A DNA stretch of 64,000 bases from Ruminiclostridium josui JCM 17888 (GTDB taxonomy: Bacteria > Bacillota > Clostridia > Acetivibrionales > DSM-1351). The notes beneath the pieces were generated by a model, which was not told the origin of the DNA, searched no databases, and saw nothing but the letters and a program-made list of their open reading frames with translations. Location: contig NZ_JAGE01000001.1 of the NCBI RefSeq assembly GCF_000526495.1, positions 3,034,001 through 3,098,000 of the forward strand, in the 5' to 3' direction. A program made the translations under genes and the position numbers. Positions within the stretch are counted from its first letter, which is position 1, and each line of letters begins with the position of its first letter. Shown here piece by piece: positions 44,985 to 53,536 of this stretch.

Positions 44985-45569
44985 ATGGATAAATCAATAA
45001 AGCTAAAAATATCGGAAAACAAAAAAGTAAAAGGTGCAATATCTGATTTTACAATATCGTACTCCTCCAAAAAAACGGACAACAAAAGTGTCAGTAATAA
45101 AATAATATCAGCACTTAAAGGCAATGAAAATATAATTGTTGAAATAGACAGTTCACTGATGACTTTGGATGAGGATAAAAAGATTTACTTACTTGGACGT
45201 CTGACAGCTGCTTTAGAGAATCTGAATATGAACTATATAGTAAACAAGGTTCATTACGACAAAAAACGTTCATTCTTATCTGTTCCCATTGAGAGTAAAA
45301 AAGTTGAGGGCTTGAAAATCTATATTTTAGCTGACGAAAACATTTGGAGAAATGAACAATTCACAGAAATGATTCCTGAGTATGGAGTAAGGTACTATAT
45401 TTCAAGGGGATTTAGTGATTTAGAAACCTTTTCTAAAGAAGATGAAGAAGAACGTAGTAACAAGTGCAGTATGGTTATTTTTGATCATATAATGCTCGGA
45501 AGTATGGGAATAAATACTTCAAAAAGTTTTGAAGAATTAAAAAGTATGTTGGATGAAAACATACTGTAA
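44985..45569 (+). CDS. Hypothetical protein
   Basis: 194 residues, soluble and highly charged, not recognised. The N-terminal half (ISENKKVKGAISDFTISYSS) and middle (LLGRLTAALENLNMNYIVNK) suggest an alpha/beta fold. The C-terminal half reads VEGLKIYILADENIWRNEQF, then GVRYYISRG and a terminal helix FEELKSMLDENIL. No catalytic motif, signal peptide or membrane segment. AAGGAG precedes the ATG. It stands between repeat copy B and the folC promoter, so it is its own unit. Confidence 0.65.
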   Translation: MDKSIKLKISENKKVKGAISDFTISYSSKKTDNKSVSNKIISALKGNENIIVEIDSSLMTLDEDKKIYLLGRLTAALENLNMNYIVNKVHYDKKRSFLSVPIESKKVEGLKIYILADENIWRNEQFTEMIPEYGVRYYISRGFSDLETFSKEDEEERSNKCSMVIFDHIMLGSMGINTSKSFEELKSMLDENIL

Positions 45570-45590
45570 CAAGCTCCTTACCGTTTCACA

Positions 45591-45619
45591 TTGACTGTGT
45601 ATAAAAAAACTGCTATTGT
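45591..45619 (+). promoter_or_regulatory. Predicted folC promoter
   Basis: TTGACT (45591-45596), 17 bp, TATTGT (45614-45619). A near-identical layout occurs before yerC (55044-55072). Confidence 0.55.
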
Positions 45620-45666
45620 TAATTTATATATATTTGGCTATACGTAATAATATTTGGAGGTTTACC

Positions 45667-46941
45667 ATGAATTATGAAGCTGCATTGGAATATTTACATG
45701 GTACCCTAAAGTTTGGCAGTATATTCGGACTTGACAGAATTACCAAACTTTTGGATTTAATGGGTAATCCCCATAAAAAGCTAAAGTTCATCCATGTTGC
45801 TGGAACAAATGGCAAGGGTTCTACTACAGCATTTATCAGCAACATTTTAATTGAGGCTGGATACAGGACAGGCATGTTTACATCTCCGTATATTCAAAGA
45901 TTTACAGAAAGAATTAAAGTTGACAATACTGAGATATCAAATAATGAACTGGCTGAGCTGGTTTTAAAAATAAAGGGAAAAGTTGAAGAAATGGTAAGCA
46001 GTGGATTTGAACATCCCACAGAATTTGAAATTATAACGGCTGCTGCTATGGAGTATTTTTACATAAAAAAATGTGAATTTGTTGTATTGGAAGTAGGCCT
46101 TGGAGGTATTGTAGATTCTACTAATGTAATAGATTTGCCGGAAGTATCGGTTATTACTACAATAAGTATGGATCATACAGATAGATTAGGAGATACTCTT
46201 GGGGAGATTGCGTTCCATAAAGCAGGTATAATAAAGCAAAATGGGTTGGTGGTGCTTTATCCTCAGGAGAAAGAAGCCGAAGAAGTAATAAACAAAGTTG
46301 CTAAAGATAAAAACGCAAAAGTACATTATGTAGATTTTTCAACTATATCCGAAAAATCTTTTGGTTTAGAAGGACAGATATTTGATTATAAAGACTATGA
46401 AAACATAAAAATCGGTTTATTGGGTGATCACCAAATCAGAAATGCTGTTGTTGCAATTGATACTTGTGAACTTTTACGTAATAAAGGATTTGCTATTACA
46501 CATAGGAATATATTGGATGGTTTGAGAAAAACTGTTTGGCCCGGCAGGTTGGAAATAATCTGCAAAAACCCTTTAATTATGATAGATGGTGCACATAACC
46601 TTGAGGGTGGTCAGGCTCTGAATTCCGCAATTGATAAGTATTTTACTCAAAAGAAAAAGATCTTTATTGTAGGATTTTTACGTGATAAGGATTTTAAAGG
46701 AATAATGGATATGTTGAGCAGTAAAGCAGATACTATTATTACCGTTACTCCCAATAATGAGAGAGCCATACCATCCGCTGAACTGGCTCAAATTTTAAAG
46801 ATGTACTCTGAGAATGTAATAGATGGAATGAGCATTGAAAATGGGTTACAGATTGCAGTTGGTATTGCGGATAAAGAAAGTGTCATTTGTGCTTTTGGTT
46901 CACTTTATATGATTGGAGAAATAAGAGGACATTATAAATAA
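45667..46941 (+). CDS. folC: Folylpolyglutamate synthase / dihydrofolate synthase
   Basis: Adds glutamate to folates (and possibly to dihydropteroate) using ATP; Mur-ligase family. 424 residues from the ATG at 45667 after TTTGGAGGTTT; an upstream in-frame start lacks a ribosome-binding site. The P-loop VAGTNGKGSTTAFI lies at about 40-53. MFTSPYIQRFTERI is the folate-binding loop. EVGLGGIVDSTNVI and the GLLGDHQIRNAVVAI region complete the central domain. The C-terminal domain begins near MIDGAHNLEGG. Upstream of, and 33 bp from, the TPR protein gene, likely one operon. Confidence 0.95.
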   Translation: MNYEAALEYLHGTLKFGSIFGLDRITKLLDLMGNPHKKLKFIHVAGTNGKGSTTAFISNILIEAGYRTGMFTSPYIQRFTERIKVDNTEISNNELAELVLKIKGKVEEMVSSGFEHPTEFEIITAAAMEYFYIKKCEFVVLEVGLGGIVDSTNVIDLPEVSVITTISMDHTDRLGDTLGEIAFHKAGIIKQNGLVVLYPQEKEAEEVINKVAKDKNAKVHYVDFSTISEKSFGLEGQIFDYKDYENIKIGLLGDHQIRNAVVAIDTCELLRNKGFAITHRNILDGLRKTVWPGRLEIICKNPLIMIDGAHNLEGGQALNSAIDKYFTQKKKIFIVGFLRDKDFKGIMDMLSSKADTIITVTPNNERAIPSAELAQILKMYSENVIDGMSIENGLQIAVGIADKESVICAFGSLYMIGEIRGHYK

Positions 46942-46974
46942 AAAAATTAAAATACTTTGAAGGGAGCTTTTGTT

Positions 46975-48102
46975 ATGGATTTGAAACAGGAAATCAGAAG
47001 TTATACTCCTATTGACATAGAAAAACTATCCCAGGAAAAGAACGTGTCCGAAAAGGTAATAGACTCTGTAAAAGTGTATAATAAAGCTATAGAAAATCTG
47101 CGTACAGGCAGTGAAGATATAGCTATGATTGAACTGAAGAAGGTCATTTCAGTTAATCCTGATTTTTATGATGCGGTTAATTTACTGGGCCTATGTTATG
47201 CGTATACAAATCAGATAGATAAGGCACAAGAACTTTTTGGCAGAGTCGCAGATGCTGAAGGCAATTCAGTTAAAGCAGCAGAATATTTAAGTTATATAGG
47301 CAGAGGGAGTACTTCTGGAAAGAGCAGCGGCAATACTAAAACAGTAAAAGCTGAAGTAAATCCACAAAAGCCTAATCCCAAAAACAGAATTTCAAAACCA
47401 AAGAAGCCTTCTAACGAAGAAGTACAAGCAGAATATGTACTAATCAAAGGTATAGGTTCATATTTAGCGAAACCTTCTGTTGCCGTAACCATAAACATTT
47501 TAAGTGTTTTATGCCTTATAGCTGCAATAGCTTTTTTTGCAGTGAATTATAAAAATACTCGTAGCGATGAAAGAGGACCGGATACAACTGTAAATACTGA
47601 GTTAAATGAGAAATACGACAAGGTAGTAGCTCAAAATGAAAAACTCAAGAAAGATTTGGATGCAGCTAATTTGAAATTAAAGCAAATACAGCTGTCTTCA
47701 CAGTTATCTCAGGTATCGGGATTATATGGACAATACAAATATATTGAAGCTGCAGACAAGCTTTTAGCTATACCGGCAAAGGAGTTATCTGCAGATAATA
47801 AAAAGAAATATGATTCTATCAAAGATAATGTAATGAAAAATGCAGCAAACCAATTAACTACAGAGGGAGTAAGTCTCTTTAATAAGAAGAAGTACAAAGA
47901 GGCAATTCAAAAGCTTGAAAAGGTGTTTACCTACGGAGAAAAATGGTCTTTTGGAGACAAAGCTCTTTACGTACTAGGTAAAAGTTATGTGGCAAACAAT
48001 GAGCCTCAAAAGGGAGCAGAAGCATATAAAAAACTAATTAGTGAATATCCCAATTCATCTTATATAAAATATGCTAGAAGCAGACTGGAGTCATTACAAT
48101 AA
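46975..48102 (+). CDS. TPR-repeat membrane protein
   Basis: 375 residues from the ATG at 46975, after GAAGGGAGC. A cytoplasmic TPR pair (about 33-108, NKAIENLRTGSEDIAMIELKK, then NLLGLCYAYTNQIDKAQELF) is followed by a basic linker, one membrane helix (about 169-191), a coiled-coil (about 208-240) and three more TPR-like units (about 245-375) ending YIKYARSRLESLQ. One half is therefore inside and the other outside the membrane. It may scaffold an envelope complex (inference); no named family recognised. Ends at a strong terminator. Confidence 0.8.
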   Translation: MDLKQEIRSYTPIDIEKLSQEKNVSEKVIDSVKVYNKAIENLRTGSEDIAMIELKKVISVNPDFYDAVNLLGLCYAYTNQIDKAQELFGRVADAEGNSVKAAEYLSYIGRGSTSGKSSGNTKTVKAEVNPQKPNPKNRISKPKKPSNEEVQAEYVLIKGIGSYLAKPSVAVTINILSVLCLIAAIAFFAVNYKNTRSDERGPDTTVNTELNEKYDKVVAQNEKLKKDLDAANLKLKQIQLSSQLSQVSGLYGQYKYIEAADKLLAIPAKELSADNKKKYDSIKDNVMKNAANQLTTEGVSLFNKKKYKEAIQKLEKVFTYGEKWSFGDKALYVLGKSYVANNEPQKGAEAYKKLISEYPNSSYIKYARSRLESLQ

Positions 48103-48117
48103 CATGTACGTGTTTAT

Positions 48118-48152
48118 AAGGCACTTTACACCACGTGTAAAAGTGCTTTTTT
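48118..48152 (+). terminator. Terminator of the folC-TPR operon
   Basis: Stem AAGGCACTTTACAC / GTGTAAAAGTGCTT with one bulge and TTTTTT after it. Confidence 0.8.
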
Positions 48153-48257
48153 ACAGCTGTAATTTGTACATGTAGTGATGGTATGTACAATATACTATTT
48201 AACTTCCTGTCATAATATATATACTTTAGATAGTTTTTTATTGAGGGATATGTATAT

Positions 48258-49343
48258 ATGAATAAAAGAAGCCGAATAGTAAATCTTGTACTTAGCGGAG
48301 GCGGAATAAAAGGTATCGCATTTGTTGGAGCATATGAGGAAATTGAAAAAAAATATAAAAGAATAGGCAATATTGCAGGTGTTTCAGCAGGTGCACTGGT
48401 GGGAGCACTTATCGGAGCGGGATATACGTCAAGGGAATTAGGCAAGATTATGAAGGAGTTTGATTTTAGTTCATTAACATATGGCAGAGAGATAACAATG
48501 GATATTTCTATTGCTAATAGTATGAGAAGTATAGAGCAGGAAAAAAAAGTTCTTAATGAAAGTGATATGGATACTTTGCTCCACCGCCAGGATTACACAG
48601 AATTAAATCTTGTTAGAAGGTCCAAGGAAGACTTTGTGGGTTCCAGAGGAAACCTTCTTGTAAATCTAATTGCATTCAGTAAAAAGAATGCATTTTTGAA
48701 TGGTGAACTAATGGAAAGCTGGGTTGCTCAGCTCCTTGCCAACAAAGGAATACGCACCTTCAGTGATTTCAGGGGAGGAATAGCAGATAAGGTTAATCCC
48801 AGAGGATACAAAGTACGAATGACTGCGGTTGATGCCAATACAGGTAAAGTTATTGTTCTTCCAGATGATATGGCACTATATAATGTTGACCCTGATAAAC
48901 TGGAGGTTGCAAAGGCGGTAAGGATGAGTACATGCATACCTTTTGTTTTCGACCCGGTTACAATTGATTATAAAGATGCGGAAAACAAGCCTAAAACTCA
49001 TTACATAATAGATGGGGGTGTTCTTGATAATTTTCCGGTTTGGCTCATTGAAAGCACAGATAACAATGTAATTATAGGACTTAAACTGGAAGGCAAGGAA
49101 CCAAAAGGCCTGAGTTCGGCAGAACATATATTAAAAAAATTACTACATTCTTCCCATGACACAGGAGTTCCCAAAAACTCCTACAACATAGATAATATTG
49201 CTCATATAAATACCGGAGAAATCTCTTTTTTGGATTTTGATATATCTGCCGAAGAATCTCTTTACCTCTATAATCAAGGTAAATTGGCTGTTCAGAAGCT
49301 TTTTATCAGTATGCAGAAAAAAAACAGAGGATGGAGAATTTAA
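48258..49343 (+). CDS. Patatin-like phospholipase
   Basis: Predicted acyl hydrolase acting on membrane lipids, 361 residues. The oxyanion-hole motif SGGGIKG is at 13-19, the nucleophile elbow GVSAG at 41-45 with Ser43, and the catalytic Asp252 in IIDGGVLDNFP. All three family elements are present, so it should be active. No signal peptide; cytoplasmic or peripheral. TTGAGGG precedes the ATG. An insertion between about 95 and 130 (LHRQDYTELNLVRRSKEDF) departs from the minimal fold. Monocistronic by context. Substrate unknown. Confidence 0.92.
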   Translation: MNKRSRIVNLVLSGGGIKGIAFVGAYEEIEKKYKRIGNIAGVSAGALVGALIGAGYTSRELGKIMKEFDFSSLTYGREITMDISIANSMRSIEQEKKVLNESDMDTLLHRQDYTELNLVRRSKEDFVGSRGNLLVNLIAFSKKNAFLNGELMESWVAQLLANKGIRTFSDFRGGIADKVNPRGYKVRMTAVDANTGKVIVLPDDMALYNVDPDKLEVAKAVRMSTCIPFVFDPVTIDYKDAENKPKTHYIIDGGVLDNFPVWLIESTDNNVIIGLKLEGKEPKGLSSAEHILKKLLHSSHDTGVPKNSYNIDNIAHINTGEISFLDFDISAEESLYLYNQGKLAVQKLFISMQKKNRGWRI

Positions 49344-49506
49344 GGTAAAATGTTCTAATTGTTATATTAATGTTAACAGCTTCGTTGCTTTTTTTCGATT
49401 TTTATTATATTATTAAGTTTAATGAGAATAAGAAAACTAAAGCACTAAAGAATAAAGAATATATCTCATAAATAACATATGGTTGGGTATTTGGCAGGAG
49501 GTAAAA

Positions 49507-51030
49507 ATGTTATATCGAAGCACAAGAGGAAGTTGCAGAAGTGTGAGTGCAGCTGAAGCTATAAAAAGAGGTATTGCTGCAGACGGAGGTCTGTTTGTAC
49601 CTGAAAAAACAGTTCAGTTTAGTCTTGAGCAAATAGCTCTCATGAGTGAAATGAGTTATCAGGAAAGAGCGATTAAAATACTGGAAGGTTATTTGGACGA
49701 TTATACTCCCGAGGAACTTTCAGAGTGTGTAAACAAGGCTTATACTGCAGAGAAATTTGAAAGTAATGATATTGCTCCTTTGCATAAGCTATATGATTCT
49801 GTAAATATACTGGAACTGTGGCATGGGCCTACAAGTGCATTCAAAGATATGGCTCTGCAAATACTTCCACATTTTCTTGTTAAAGCACTTAAGAAGACAG
49901 GGGAAAAAGAAGAGATAGTAATTTTGGTAGCAACCTCAGGAGATACAGGAAAAGCTGCTCTTGAAGGATTTAAGAATGTAGATGGGACAAAAATTATAGT
50001 ATTTTTCCCAAGCGAAGGCGTCAGCCAGGTACAGAAAATGCAAATGGTTACCCAGGAGGGCAGCAATGTACACGCTATAGCCGTAAATGGCAATTTTGAT
50101 GACGCTCAGAATGGTGTTAAAAGAATATTTGGAGATGAGGATGTATCTGTATTAATGGAAGAACACGGATACAAGTTTTCATCAGCAAACTCAATAAACT
50201 GGGGCAGATTGGTACCACAAATAGTTTACTATTTTTCAGCATATGCTGATATGATAAAGAATGGTGAAATTAAAGCTGGGGAAAAAATTAATTTTGTCGT
50301 TCCTACAGGTAATTTTGGTAATATTCTGGCCGCATATTATGCTATGCAGATGGGCTTGCCTATTAACAAGCTTATTTGTGCTTCAAATGACAACAATGTA
50401 CTGACAGACTTTATTAATACAGGGGAATATAATAAAAACAGAGAATTCAAAAAGACTTTGTCTCCATCAATGGACATTCTCATTTCAAGTAACTTAGAAC
50501 GTCTTTTGTATCTTATAACTGACGATAATGCCGGAAAGGTTTGCGAGTGGATGAACAAGCTTAAGAATGAAGGTTCATATACTGTAGACCAAGATACCAA
50601 AAAGAAAATCCAGAATATATTCTGGGCAGGTTACTCAAATGATAGTGATACATTAAAAACAATTGAAAGTGTTTATCAGGAGACAGGGTATGTAGTTGAC
50701 ACCCATACTGCGGTTGCAGTGGATGTATACGACAAATACGTTATCTCTACAAGCGATGTTTCAAAAGCCGTTATTGTTTCTACAGCAAGTCCATTTAAGT
50801 TTAACGAGAGTGTTGTGAAGGCAATTGCGGGAGAAGAGGCGGTTAAAGGAAAGACTGAATTTGAGCTGCTTTCTGTATTGTCTGAAATGGCTGGTCTTAA
50901 AATTCCTAATCCATTAAGGGAATTGGATAAAAAGCCTGTTCTTCACAAGGGCTTCTGTGAACCGGTAAACATGATTGATATGGTTAAGGATGCGTTAAAT
51001 ATCCAAGAAAATATCAAAACAGCAAAATAA
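49507..51030 (+). CDS. thrC: Threonine synthase
   Basis: PLP enzyme converting O-phosphohomoserine to threonine, the last step of the pathway. 507 residues from the ATG at 49507 after GGCAGGAGG, the longer class I form. The PLP lysine is Lys113 in WHGPTSAFKDMALQ. The phosphate-binding loop is VATSGDTGKAAL, with further conserved parts NSINWGRLVPQIVYY and FVVPTGNFGNILAAY. It begins a cluster with an ACT protein, homoserine dehydrogenase and a transporter component, although a terminator lies between thrC and the rest. Confidence 0.96.
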   Translation: MLYRSTRGSCRSVSAAEAIKRGIAADGGLFVPEKTVQFSLEQIALMSEMSYQERAIKILEGYLDDYTPEELSECVNKAYTAEKFESNDIAPLHKLYDSVNILELWHGPTSAFKDMALQILPHFLVKALKKTGEKEEIVILVATSGDTGKAALEGFKNVDGTKIIVFFPSEGVSQVQKMQMVTQEGSNVHAIAVNGNFDDAQNGVKRIFGDEDVSVLMEEHGYKFSSANSINWGRLVPQIVYYFSAYADMIKNGEIKAGEKINFVVPTGNFGNILAAYYAMQMGLPINKLICASNDNNVLTDFINTGEYNKNREFKKTLSPSMDILISSNLERLLYLITDDNAGKVCEWMNKLKNEGSYTVDQDTKKKIQNIFWAGYSNDSDTLKTIESVYQETGYVVDTHTAVAVDVYDKYVISTSDVSKAVIVSTASPFKFNESVVKAIAGEEAVKGKTEFELLSVLSEMAGLKIPNPLRELDKKPVLHKGFCEPVNMIDMVKDALNIQENIKTAK

Positions 51031-51039
51031 ATGTTTAAT

Positions 51040-51078
51040 AAAAAAAGGCACTAATCTTGTATGATTAGTGCTTTTTTA
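51040..51078 (+). terminator. Terminator of thrC
   Basis: Stem AAAAGGCACTAATC / GATTAGTGCTTTTT with loop TTGTAT and T-run. Confidence 0.88.
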
Positions 51079-51155
51079 GTTGCATTAAAATAAAAAATAT
51101 GCTAACATTACACCAAGGAAACACAATTGTACGTATCACGCGGACAGGAGAAAAT

Positions 51156-51596
51156 ATGAAACAAGAATCTACATTTTTTTTAGTTGATTCATTTATTTTG
51201 CCTGACATATTTTCAAAAGTTATAGAAGTTAAAAAGATTCTAAGTCTAGGTAAAATAAAAACTGTTAATGATGCAGTTAAAGAAGTAGGAATTAGCAGAA
51301 GTGCTTACTACAAATACAAAGATTATGTTTTCCCTTTTAATGAGACATCAAGGGGTAAGGTCATAACGTTATTTTTCGTTGTAGAAGACTTTGCGGGAAT
51401 TCTTTCAAGTATTATAAACAAAATTGCTTCGGCCAGTGCAAATATACTGACAATAAACCAGAACATACCTATCAATGGATTGGCGGATGTGACAATTTCT
51501 ATTGAAACTATGAATATGAAAATAGATATTCAAAATCTTTTAACAGAGATTAACAAGGTTGAAGGTGTCAGAAAAAGTGAAATATTAGCAAGGTAA
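51156..51596 (+). CDS. ACT domain regulatory protein (PheB-like)
   Basis: 146 residues. An N-terminal helix-turn-helix-like half (about 25-55, GKIKTVNDAVKEVGISRSAYYKYKDYVFP) is followed by an ACT domain (about 68-146, VITLFFVVEDFAGILSSIIN). It resembles the B. subtilis PheB/YlzB-type protein found next to homoserine dehydrogenase. It probably binds an amino acid and regulates or supports the threonine pathway, but the mechanism is not known. I use the ATG at 51156, after GGACAGGAG. Homoserine dehydrogenase follows after 34 bp. Confidence 0.88.
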   Translation: MKQESTFFLVDSFILPDIFSKVIEVKKILSLGKIKTVNDAVKEVGISRSAYYKYKDYVFPFNETSRGKVITLFFVVEDFAGILSSIINKIASASANILTINQNIPINGLADVTISIETMNMKIDIQNLLTEINKVEGVRKSEILAR

Positions 51597-51630
51597 TGTA
51601 ACAAAATGTATTTATTGCAGGAGGGTTTTT

Positions 51631-52875
51631 ATGGTTAATGTTGCTATTCTAGGATACGGAGTTGTTGGCTCCGGTGTTGCAGAGGTTATTAAGAAAAATA
51701 GTGAAAGCATAAGACAGCGTGCAGGCACAGATATAAAAGTAAAATGGATATTAGATATAAGAGATTTTCCTGACAGTCCTGATAAGGATGTTCTTACAAA
51801 AAATGCGGATGATGTATTTAATGATAGTGAAGTTAGTATTGTAGTAGAAACAATAGGTGGAGCAAAGATTGCTCATGAATTTACAAAAAGAGCTCTTATG
51901 GCAGGTAAAAGTGTTGTAACTTCCAATAAGGAGCTTGTTGCAACCCATGGACCTGAGTTGCTGCAATTGGCAAAAGAGAAAGGTGTTAGCTACCTGTTTG
52001 AAGCAAGTGTTGGTGGCGGTATTCCTATTATTCGTCCTTTGAACCAATGTTTGGCAGCAAATGAGATAAATGGTATAACAGGTATACTAAACGGTACTAC
52101 AAACTATATACTGACCCAAATGAAAAAAGAAGGCAAAAGCTTTGAAACTGCACTAAAGGAAGCACAGCAAAATGGTTATGCAGAGCAGAATCCTACAGCT
52201 GATGTTGAAGGTCACGATACCTGCAGAAAAATTGCCATTTTATCTTCCATTGCATATAATGAATTTGTTGATTCTGAAAATATATATTCAGAAGGTATAA
52301 CAAAGATAACTGTTGATGACATGAAATATGCCGAGGCCATAGGCGGTGTTATTAAATTAATTGCAGTTAGCAAAAAGATAAACGATAAGATATTTGCACG
52401 GGTATCACCTGCCATAGTAACTAGCGAACATCCTCTTGCAAATGTTGAAGATGTTTTTAATGCCATTGTTGTTAATGGTGATGCGGTAGGAGATGCAATG
52501 TTCTATGGAAGAGGGGCTGGAAAATTGCCTACTGCAAGTGCTGTTGTAGCCGATGTAATTGATATAGCAAAACATCCGGATTCCGTAACTACAGGGGTAT
52601 GGGTGAGGACTGAGGAAAACAATGTACTTCCAGTGGAAGAAAGTTCTACGAGATTTTTGGTAAGGGTAACTGCTAAGAATATAGCAGATACTAAGAAGAA
52701 CGTTCTATCAATATTCGGAGAAACTGAATTTGTAGAATTACATTCTAAATCAAAGGATAATGAGTTTGCATTTATAAGCGGCGAAACAACAGAAAGAGAT
52801 TTCAACGCAAAGCTTGACAAGCTTGAATCCATACCGGACATTACAGTATTAAACAGAATAAGGATTGAAGGATAA
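51631..52875 (+). CDS. hom: Homoserine dehydrogenase
   Basis: NAD(P)H-dependent reduction of aspartate semialdehyde to homoserine, the branch point to threonine and methionine. 414 residues. The dinucleotide fold begins LGYGVVGSGVAEVI (5-18). The catalytic core includes ASVGGGIPIIRPL, NGTTNYILTQM and the Lys/Asp-containing NPTADVEGHDTCRK. A C-terminal ACT domain (about 345-414, STRFLVRVTAKNIADTKKNV) provides threonine feedback control in this family. GCAGGAGGG precedes the ATG. The ECF gene starts immediately after the stop. Confidence 0.96.
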   Translation: MVNVAILGYGVVGSGVAEVIKKNSESIRQRAGTDIKVKWILDIRDFPDSPDKDVLTKNADDVFNDSEVSIVVETIGGAKIAHEFTKRALMAGKSVVTSNKELVATHGPELLQLAKEKGVSYLFEASVGGGIPIIRPLNQCLAANEINGITGILNGTTNYILTQMKKEGKSFETALKEAQQNGYAEQNPTADVEGHDTCRKIAILSSIAYNEFVDSENIYSEGITKITVDDMKYAEAIGGVIKLIAVSKKINDKIFARVSPAIVTSEHPLANVEDVFNAIVVNGDAVGDAMFYGRGAGKLPTASAVVADVIDIAKHPDSVTTGVWVRTEENNVLPVEESSTRFLVRVTAKNIADTKKNVLSIFGETEFVELHSKSKDNEFAFISGETTERDFNAKLDKLESIPDITVLNRIRIEG

Positions 52876-53415
52876 ATGAGAATTTCCACAAAAAAATTAG
52901 TACTATGTGCATTAATGACATCTATTGTTTTTATTATAACCTTCACTCCGTTTTTACAGATTCCGAGTCCAATGACTCAGGGATACTATAATATAGGAGA
53001 TGCGGCTATAATGATTGCTGCTATTCTTTTAGGAAGAAGAGTAGGATGTATTGCAGGTGGAGTCGGCTCAGCACTAGCCGATATTGTGGCAGGTTATTAT
53101 ATATATGCTCCGGCAACCTTGATAATCAAAGGTATTGAGGGATATATAATAGGGGTAATCGGCAATAGTAAAAATGGCGTTCCATCCCGCCTGAGACAGG
53201 TAGTCGCTGTTGCAGCTGGTGGACTGGAAATGGTTCTGGGGTATTTTGTTTATCAAGCCACAGTTATGAAAGCCATTAACCGTGACCTTGGTATGGCAAG
53301 TATTATTGCAGACCTTCCCGGAAATTTGATTCAGGGAGCTCTTAGTGCAGTTCTTGCATTGATTTTTCTTGCTGTACTATATAGGACAAAAGCAGTTAAA
53401 AATTTATTACGTTGA
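52876..53415 (+). CDS. ECF transporter S component, substrate unknown
   Basis: 179 residues, five or six membrane segments. N-terminal LVLCALMTSIVFIITFTPF, then GYYNIGDAAIMIAAILLGRRVG and GGVGSALADIVAGY, give the substrate-binding-subunit pattern of energy-coupling-factor importers. It would need the shared EcfA/A'/T module encoded elsewhere. Directly adjoining hom, with no gap between the hom TAA and this ATG. Its ribosome-binding site is within the hom end (GGATTGAAGGAT). Substrate could be a vitamin or an amino-acid-pathway compound; context alone does not settle it. Confidence 0.8.
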   Translation: MRISTKKLVLCALMTSIVFIITFTPFLQIPSPMTQGYYNIGDAAIMIAAILLGRRVGCIAGGVGSALADIVAGYYIYAPATLIIKGIEGYIIGVIGNSKNGVPSRLRQVVAVAAGGLEMVLGYFVYQATVMKAINRDLGMASIIADLPGNLIQGALSAVLALIFLAVLYRTKAVKNLLR

Positions 53416-53440
53416 ATAGGTTGATTTAATTTATATCTTC

Positions 53441-53535
53441 AGTAACTTGTACTTAGGAGTATAAATTGTATCAATGGAAGCTTTATAGCAATCATTGATA
53501 CAATTTATACCATTGAAGCAGTCCTAATGCAGTTT
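53441..53535. repeat. Inverted-repeat element, copy C
   Basis: Core arms GTATAAATTGTATCAATG (53459-53476) and its exact reverse complement (53493-53510), 18 of 18, with flanks (TGTACTTAG; GGAAGC) shared with copy A. Forms a strong hairpin between the convergent ECF gene and the duplicated-domain gene. Confidence 0.72.
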
Positions 53536-53536
53536 T

